DNA of 64,000 nt from Apostichopus japonicus (Eukaryota; Echinodermata; Holothuroidea; Aspidochirotida; Stichopodidae), in contig NC_092571.1 of assembly GCF_037975245.1 (NCBI RefSeq), positions 14,319,417 through 14,383,416 of the forward strand, written 5' to 3'. Positions 58,523 through 64,000 of the stretch are shown one piece after another. The notes beneath the pieces are model-generated. The model did not search any database. It saw only the letters and a program-made list of their open reading frames with translations, and was not told the origin of the DNA. Each line of letters opens with the position of its first letter. The first letter of the stretch is position 1. A program made the translations under genes and the position numbers.

Positions 58523-58985
58523 CTTGATCGGTTCTAGAGATGTTAAATTCACATCTGTCATCGTACTGTGATGTAGTTTGGGACTCAAACGGTTCCTGGG
58601 TAGCGATGCATCCGATGGTTGAGTTCTGATCACAAGAAGTAACGTACACTGAAAGCTCTTTAGTTCCGTTATTATCTGTGTAATATTTCTGATAATCACA
58701 GCCCTCGGGTTTGATTACTTCCAGATTTATCGGTGGATACCCGTCTGTCATTGAACAAGATAGGACGACGTGGTATGAAGCAGATGGAGATGAGGACGGG
58801 CCTTCACAAACAAGAGGTGTAGGAGGCTGGTAGACTGTAAAGAATTTATATATGTAATGAGTGTAAAGAGTATACGGGAGTTATCATCAGTCAATGGTAG
58901 ACGATAAAGTACAAAAATCGTCTCGTTGAAGGTTGAAGGTTGAACTCAAGGGCATTATCACGAGTAATCCTCCTCAATATTCAAC
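58523..58985 (-). pseudogene. P1 (unit 3): A-type Ig exon with intact Ig2
   Basis: Best preserved P1 copy. Ig2 is open from about 58850 to the donor (AAG|GTAAGTC, 58523/58522): VYQPPTPLVCEGPSS, SCSMTDGYPPINLEVI, SCDQNSTIGCIATQE, RCEFNISRTDQ. Upstream, Ig1 is broken: one base is missing in AACTCCCGTAT (A exons AACTCTCCGTAT), and a small duplication GTTGAAGGTTGAAGG follows. The leader is not found. It might contribute an Ig2 exon by splicing, as a CTTTACAG acceptor-like stretch precedes VYQPP. Confidence 0.65.
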
Positions 58986-58989
58986 ATTA

Positions 58990-60325
58990 AGTTAAGTAAA
59001 TATTTATTGACTTTGCAGCGAACATTCCCTATTTTACCTTTATTTTAAAAGAAAGGTTATTGCCACTTAAAGATTACCGACACATATGTTGGGCTAGAAA
59101 CGAAATATAGCAATATTACGTTAAGTCATAATATTTAAGTGTTGCATTCGTATAACAAAATACACGGACTGAATGTAAAGAAAACTGTCGCTCTCACATG
59201 CAATATCAGACTTAACATAACTCCGTGAGCATTCTACCTTAATTAGCTATGAATAATTGACGAATGCTTCCACAATGTTACGTTACATTGTAGACACCTA
59301 CACCTAAATGCGTGACTAAGATGAATACACTTTCATCTTAAGCATTAAGCAAAAAGTGTTAATAGTAATACTCCCTGAAGAACCTTTCAACCACTCATAT
59401 ATACTCTATATAAAATTCCTGTTTCCATATGAAATCAATGTAATATTTATCGAGTTTTTGAGATGCCACAAAACGAGATTAGAAAGCACTGATGCTATCT
59501 TTAATAATTTCGCACAGACTGAGTGCGTATTAGTATATTCAACATTGTGAATTAATCAAGGCGATTCATCATTTGATTTATATGAATGTAGTTCTCGAGG
59601 ACCCGCGCGCCACTTTAAAGTAGCTATGCCATTTAGGACTTTTTCTTGTGGATAATTTACCATGTTCACCCTATATCTTCACAGATTCGATACATACCAA
59701 AACCCACTGAAATAACAACAGTCCAATTTCCTTACAAGAACATGTTGCTTCAACTAAGCCACTACACCATTCTTTAAAGACTATAGGTAGTGCCCTCGTT
59801 ATATCAATTCTTGCTAACTTTTCATTGGCTCTTATGTCAAAAGCCTATGTGAATCATGCAATGGTGCCGTCTTCCATGTAATATAACTAGCACATGTTCT
59901 AATGTAGTTATATTCGCCACTGCATGCAGTGCAAAGTTTTTTTAAATAACATTATGAAGACTATTTATCAACACAGCAAGACTTCCCTGCATCACTGTAC
60001 TAAAGTACATGTGTGTTTGTACGATAGCGTTGAAAGTTCACAAATATGAACCAGGCAAAGACAGGTACATCAGGAGGCAAGGAAACACTTTGAAAGAGCT
60101 AAAACTCATATTGGATTAAATTGTGTACTTTAACGATAACAGGATACTAGCAGTTACAAAAGTACATTGCTTTCTTTGGTGCGATTTAGTATTCGGAAAT
60201 TGCTCGTCTGAAACATTTTCGAAGGGGTGGGGTATTGTTTGTTAGGCGATGACTTTAAGAATGATGAATAGACAAGTTTTTTCTTTCAAAGCATTTGCGT
60301 ACACGGTTAGTAATAAATGACAAAA
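58990..60325. other. No gene seen
   Basis: AT-rich, the right half collinear with 12.65-13.55 kb. No exon recognised. Confidence 0.45.
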
Positions 60326-60332
60326 GACTTAC

Positions 60333-61164
60333 CTGGATTACTTTTAGAGATGTTAAATTCACATCTGTCCGAATACTGCGGTGTGGAAAGGAACGCCATC
60401 GTTTCCTGGGTAGCGATGCATCCAACAGTTGAGTTCTCATCACAAGACGTTATGTCAACAGAAAGCTCTTGAATACCGTTTTCATCCGTGTAATGTTTTT
60501 GAAAATCACAGCCATAGGGCTCAATCATTTCCAGATTTATCGGTGGAAACCCGTTTGTTATTGAACACGATATAGATACGTGGTAGGAGCCAGATGGGGA
60601 CGAGGAGGGTCCTTGACAAACAAGAGGTGTAGGAGGCTGGTAGACTGTAAAGAGATTATAGGTGTGATGAGAGTAAAGTGTATACGGAGAGTTATCATCA
60701 GTCAATGACAGATGATAAGTACCAGCATCCTGTCGTTGAAGGTTTAAGATAGAGAAAGAGAAATCAACCTTAGTAACTTCAGGCCAGTAGAAGTAGGATA
60801 GATCTTCCTCGATATATTCTACTTTTACTTGAAATAAATATCGATTGACTGTCTGATTCTGCCTTCTTTGTATACCGTTGTAGAAGTAAGTCCCTTTAGA
60901 GGGAACGTCTCCATTAGTACGTCCGGTAAAGTTCATCGCTACTCGTAAACCATATATATATCTACTATATATATCCACTTTAATATGATCTGTGTTAACA
61001 GCAATATCCGGGAACGAGAAGTCACAAGCTAGCATAGCGTAACATTCCTTTGAATTTACTGTTTGTCCTTCTGTGCAGTGATATTTACAACCGATTACGT
61101 TACAAGTATATAATACCAAGAAAATGATAAGATGAAAGAACTTTGAAACAATGAGACCATCCAT
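60333..61164 (-). CDS. A3: signal peptide + two Ig-like domains, 5' exon
   Basis: An open exon of 277 codons plus one base, ending at CCAG|GTAAGT (60333/60332), phase 1. Leader MDGLIVSKFFHLIIFLVLYT. Ig1 has CKYHC and the four-cysteine block (the glycine before the fourth Cys is Ala here), NFTG and NQTV sequons, RYLFQVKVEY, and DAGTYHLSL without the F-strand cysteine. Ig2 has VCQG, SISCSI, STVGCIATQ and RCEFNIS. The leader and Ig1 resemble A1; Ig2 differs from A1 at about 15 positions, far more than A1 and A2 differ from each other. The product is probably a secreted or membrane protein; the transmembrane exon at 54757 is the nearest candidate 3' partner. Confidence 0.76.
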
Positions 61165-61272
61165 TTTTTAATAACTAACGACTTTTAAAGTTGTCCAACG
61201 TCGCAGGCGTGCGTTTGTGCCTACGTGTATTTGCAAACTCTTATGAGAGATAGAAAGTGATCAGTGTTACAG

Positions 61273-61282
61273 TGCGCATGCG
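61273..61282 (-). promoter_or_regulatory. TGCGCATGCG palindrome upstream of A3
   Basis: Identical to the A1 site and at the same distance (109 bp) from the ATG. The flanks (TTAATTTGCTTTCAACT) are also shared with A1. Confidence 0.5.
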
Positions 61283-61289
61283 TTAATTT

Positions 61290-62640
61290 GCTTTCAACTG
61301 TGCATGACTGGAAAATATATTTCCGACATGACAACATGCATGCACGAGTGCGTTTCGAAGTTTAAACATCGCTTTGTTTTTCTATTTAACTTGAGCAGTT
61401 ATATTAGCTAAGAAGTATGCTAATGATTTTAATATCACATTGTTACTTAATGACAAACATATTTGTTGAAGGGTGAGTGTGTGTGTGTATGAATCGTTTG
61501 TTGTCCTTTTGTGTTCTCGTTATTGATTTAATGCTTTTACGTGGCTTTTGAAACAGTACCCTACAGTAACATCAAATCAAGTTTTAGTATGTGACGAGTG
61601 TAATTACTATACTTTCTTACTGAGTCAGACCGAGAAAAACAGAGAATGAGAATGCAACGCGGAGCTTGAAATGAAGCACTGAAAGAGCATAAGCATATAC
61701 ATTATCTTTAACATTTTAAAATGATACATTCATGAAACGGAATGACTGTACCTGAAAGTGATGACGCTCTCACGTGAAACATTGAACAAAACTGAATTCG
61801 TGATCATTCTAATTTGATTGCTCTGGTGACCATACGGGTGAATTCAAAATGTGATGCAACAGTGTAGATAACAACACATCATTAATTGACGTCTAAAATA
61901 GCATCTTCCATATGAGGTATTAACACAAAATCCGGATTTACTATTCTGTTTTTCTTTTGTTGGCTTGATATTTCACATCCAGGTGAAGTAATATATTCAT
62001 AGATCTCGATCATCCGCATCGAATTACTTTGTGTTACTTGATCATAGTTTAAATACAACAGGCTCGTGGATTCATATGGCAGGAAGATTAGTAAAACGCA
62101 CTTACAAATGGTGAGACCTTTATTTACTTTCCATTGTTTTATGGTAGAATCCTTCACCCTTACATATTGAATAATTTATGGAATATAATTAATCGCATTG
62201 TTCATTATGCACACCTCAATAACGAGAGTCCAAGCCGGCTTAGAACTCAATTCGTTTTCAAAGAATATGGGAAAACTTCGTCAAGGAACTGAACATCAGT
62301 CTCCATTTCGATGGTACTGTAACCCACCTTACCTAATAACCATCAATTTTTAATGGTAGTTCTATAATGTGGAAATATATTCAAATTCACTTCAGACGAA
62401 AAGACACATGATGTCATCCTTGTTATTTAAACTTTTTTTTCCCCGAACAGATAATCACTTGGATATTTCTGTCCGGGTTTTTTTTCGATCAAAGTAACTT
62501 CTTACATCAATGCATGAAAAGAATTTTAAAGTTTACATTAATGTTTTGCAGATGTTTCAACGATTTTGGTTACTCTGAACATGTGTCTCTAGCACTCGAT
62601 GGTTAGTCATACATAACTGGGTATGAGTAGATAAATGTTA
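61290..62640. other. Intergenic, no gene seen
   Basis: Collinear with 14.52-15.95 kb of unit 1, including the GTGTGTGTGT tract. The 91-codon minus-strand frame at 61882-62157 is broken in unit 1, so I do not call it. Confidence 0.45.
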
Positions 62641-62652
62641 GGTAGAGCTTAC

Positions 62653-63123
62653 CAAATAGACGGTATGTGTGTTGTAATACAGTTGGGCCGACAGTCCAGT
62701 CGCTGTTTGTAATCTTTATGTCAACTTGATAAGTTCCAGTATCGTCTAGTTGGATATTTATGATTGAGAAATAAAAGTTATAAAAGCACTCCCCATGGTC
62801 ACAATAAAGGTATTCAAATTGAAATAGATAGCGATCATAAGTATGATCCTCATCCCACCAGAACAATCTAGAGTAAAGCAACGGAGTACGTTATCATCGG
62901 TAGTCAGCTCGGTAAAGTTCAAATCTAATCTAAGTATATATATATATATGTAATTGAAAAGGAAATATTTGGAAACGATAAGTTACAGCCTACTACCACA
63001 TAACAGTTTGTTGAATTTACTGTAGGTCCATCATTGACAGTGATAATCACAATCAATATCTTCGGAAAATGACAAAGTGATAAGAAAAATTAAAAAACAA
63101 TGTAAAACAGGTACAAATCCCAT
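62653..63123 (-). pseudogene. B3: signal peptide + single Ig exon, frameshifted
   Basis: Counterpart of B1 and B2 with ATG at 63123 (leader MGFVPVLHCFLIFLITLSFS) and donor TTTG|GTAAGC (62653/62652). One added base in the segment after CDYHCQ (TCCATCATTGACAG, B1 TCCATCTTGACAG) shifts the frame at once. A deletion near 62.88 kb damages a second site. The second half (RYLFQFEYLY, DDTGTYQVDI) is otherwise well kept, so the inactivation is recent. Confidence 0.75.
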
Positions 63124-63256
63124 ATCGATAGATCGCGGTATTGTGACAGTACACAGTAAATATGTTGAATTTATTGCAACACTTCGCGCATCTGTCTGTA
63201 AAGCGAGGAGCGCTGTTGATGAATCAAAACAAGGAGTTGTTCCTAAGTAAAACCCG

Positions 63257-63266
63257 TGCATGCGCA
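63257..63266 (-). promoter_or_regulatory. TGCATGCGCA palindrome upstream of B3
   Basis: Identical to the B1 site, 134 bp upstream of the B3 ATG, retained although the exon is frameshifted. Confidence 0.45.
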
Positions 63267-63279
63267 CTTGTTTGTGTTT

Positions 63280-64000
63280 CATTTGAATAATATATGTGCT
63301 GATTCAAAATGAAAATGACCAGGCTGACAATGATTTTTTCCTTTATGGCTACGTGACAATAAAAATTAATTTAACTTTCGAGAGATGGAAGTCTGCTGAT
63401 GTCCGTAGTGTTTTCATAACCTTTCAACTTGTAATCGTAATGGATGCAAAGCAGTTAAAAACGCTCGGATGATTTTATTTATACATGCAAGTCAAACATG
63501 TATTGAATTCCCTGCGTCTGCATTTTCTGTAAGAAATTATGATGAGTTAAGCGTTTAAAGTATGCAATTGATTGTCGAGTTTCGTTAATTTTACATAGTT
63601 ACTATCTAACTTAACCAGATTTACCACTGAATGAGTTGTCTTTGCGGCTAAAATGAGGAATCCTTTGACACAAGTTTTTATATTTCAACAACTTTATATC
63701 GTACCGATTATTATACTGAAAATAAGATCATTGTAACTAATCAAGGTGAGACATCCCTCTTTAGCAAACATTGTACTATTTTTACAGTCGTACATAGTAG
63801 GCAACGCAGGTAATTGTTGCAATCCATTATAATATTTTAGAGAGAATATTTCAAATGTTGTTTCTTCCTTTCCAATGTTTCCATGATGGTTTAACAATAT
63901 TATCATGTATATGATACATAAAACAAACCATTTGGTTGCCTAGCTTTTCTTCTAAAATTCAATGCTCCGGTCGAATGATCCAACAACGATGTGGAGTGCA
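63280..64000. other. No gene seen
   Basis: Collinear with 16.6-17.34 kb of unit 1. The unit 1 hAT-like element at 17.36 kb would fall just beyond the window edge. Confidence 0.45.

Larger units (their letters stand above)
54200..64000. repeat. Segmental duplication, unit 3 (cut by window edge)
   Basis: Third copy. Left part (54.2-59.8 kb) is strongly diverged but recognisable (AAATTAGGAATTGGA at 54.45 kb matches 7.73 kb). From about 59.8 kb it is very similar to 13.0-17.3 kb of unit 1. The two parts therefore have different ages of exchange. Confidence 0.75.

Noticed and set aside
61882-62157. 91-codon minus-strand frame in unit 3
   Set aside because: The unit 1 counterpart (15.13-15.42 kb) has frame breaks and a homopolymer run, so it is not conserved as coding.

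Overview
The window looks like nuclear DNA of a multicellular animal. It is AT-rich, has spliced exons with GT/AG borders, and holds at least three kinds of non-LTR retrotransposon, SINE-like copies and hAT-like DNA elements. There is no bacterial gene organisation. The Tx1-clade LINEs and the multigene family of secreted or membrane Ig-domain proteins fit a marine invertebrate deuterostome, but I cannot name the species, and this placement is inference.

Layout. Positions 1-7263 are a retrotransposon pile. A Tx1-like LINE (family A) on the plus strand (1-1178, resuming 6064-7018) is split by a nearly full-length copy of the same family on the minus strand (1179-6063), and a third fragment follows. 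From about 7.45 kb the window consists of three repeats of one large unit: unit 1 about 7.45-29.65 kb, unit 2 about 29.97-50.69 kb, and unit 3 from about 54.2 kb past the right edge. Between units 2 and 3 (51.2-53.95 kb) lies a run of about eight heavily decayed exon copies. Later insertions make the units differ: an RTE-like LINE and an array-ended element in unit 1, and several Tx1-like LINE copies (families A and B) and a hAT element in unit 2. These can be placed precisely because a sister unit often shows the empty site.

The genes proper all lie on the minus strand and belong to one family. Each unit has an A-type exon (signal peptide + Ig1 + Ig2) and a B-type exon (signal peptide + Ig1), plus decayed relatives P1 and P2 (P1 seen in all units, P2 in units 1 and 2). 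Five exons are open: A1 13563-14397, B1 15960-16434, A2 34452-35274, B2 36178-36652 and A3 60333-61164. B3 62653-63123 is frameshifted. Every open exon starts with its own ATG and signal peptide, ends in a phase-1 splice donor, and has a TGCGCATGC-type palindrome about 100-150 bp upstream (degenerate for B2). The only recognisable transmembrane exon (54757-54841) has a phase-1 acceptor and lies downstream of the unit 3 exons. The simplest reading is a tandem family of cell-surface or secreted two-Ig receptors. A less certain but more interesting reading is a cluster of alternative 5' exons joined to shared 3' exons. The first Ig domain is unusual: it lacks the F-strand cysteine and carries a conserved C-x3-C-x10-C-x5-C block near its N-terminus.

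The mobile-element part is also informative. It includes an ORF1-only LINE derivative with a perfect 15-bp target duplication, a SINE whose head matches U2 snRNA and whose tail resembles the LINE tail, and an approximately 2.7-kb element at 24.09-26.79 kb with arrays of TTAGTC/GACTAA hairpins at its ends and a possible small spliced gene inside.
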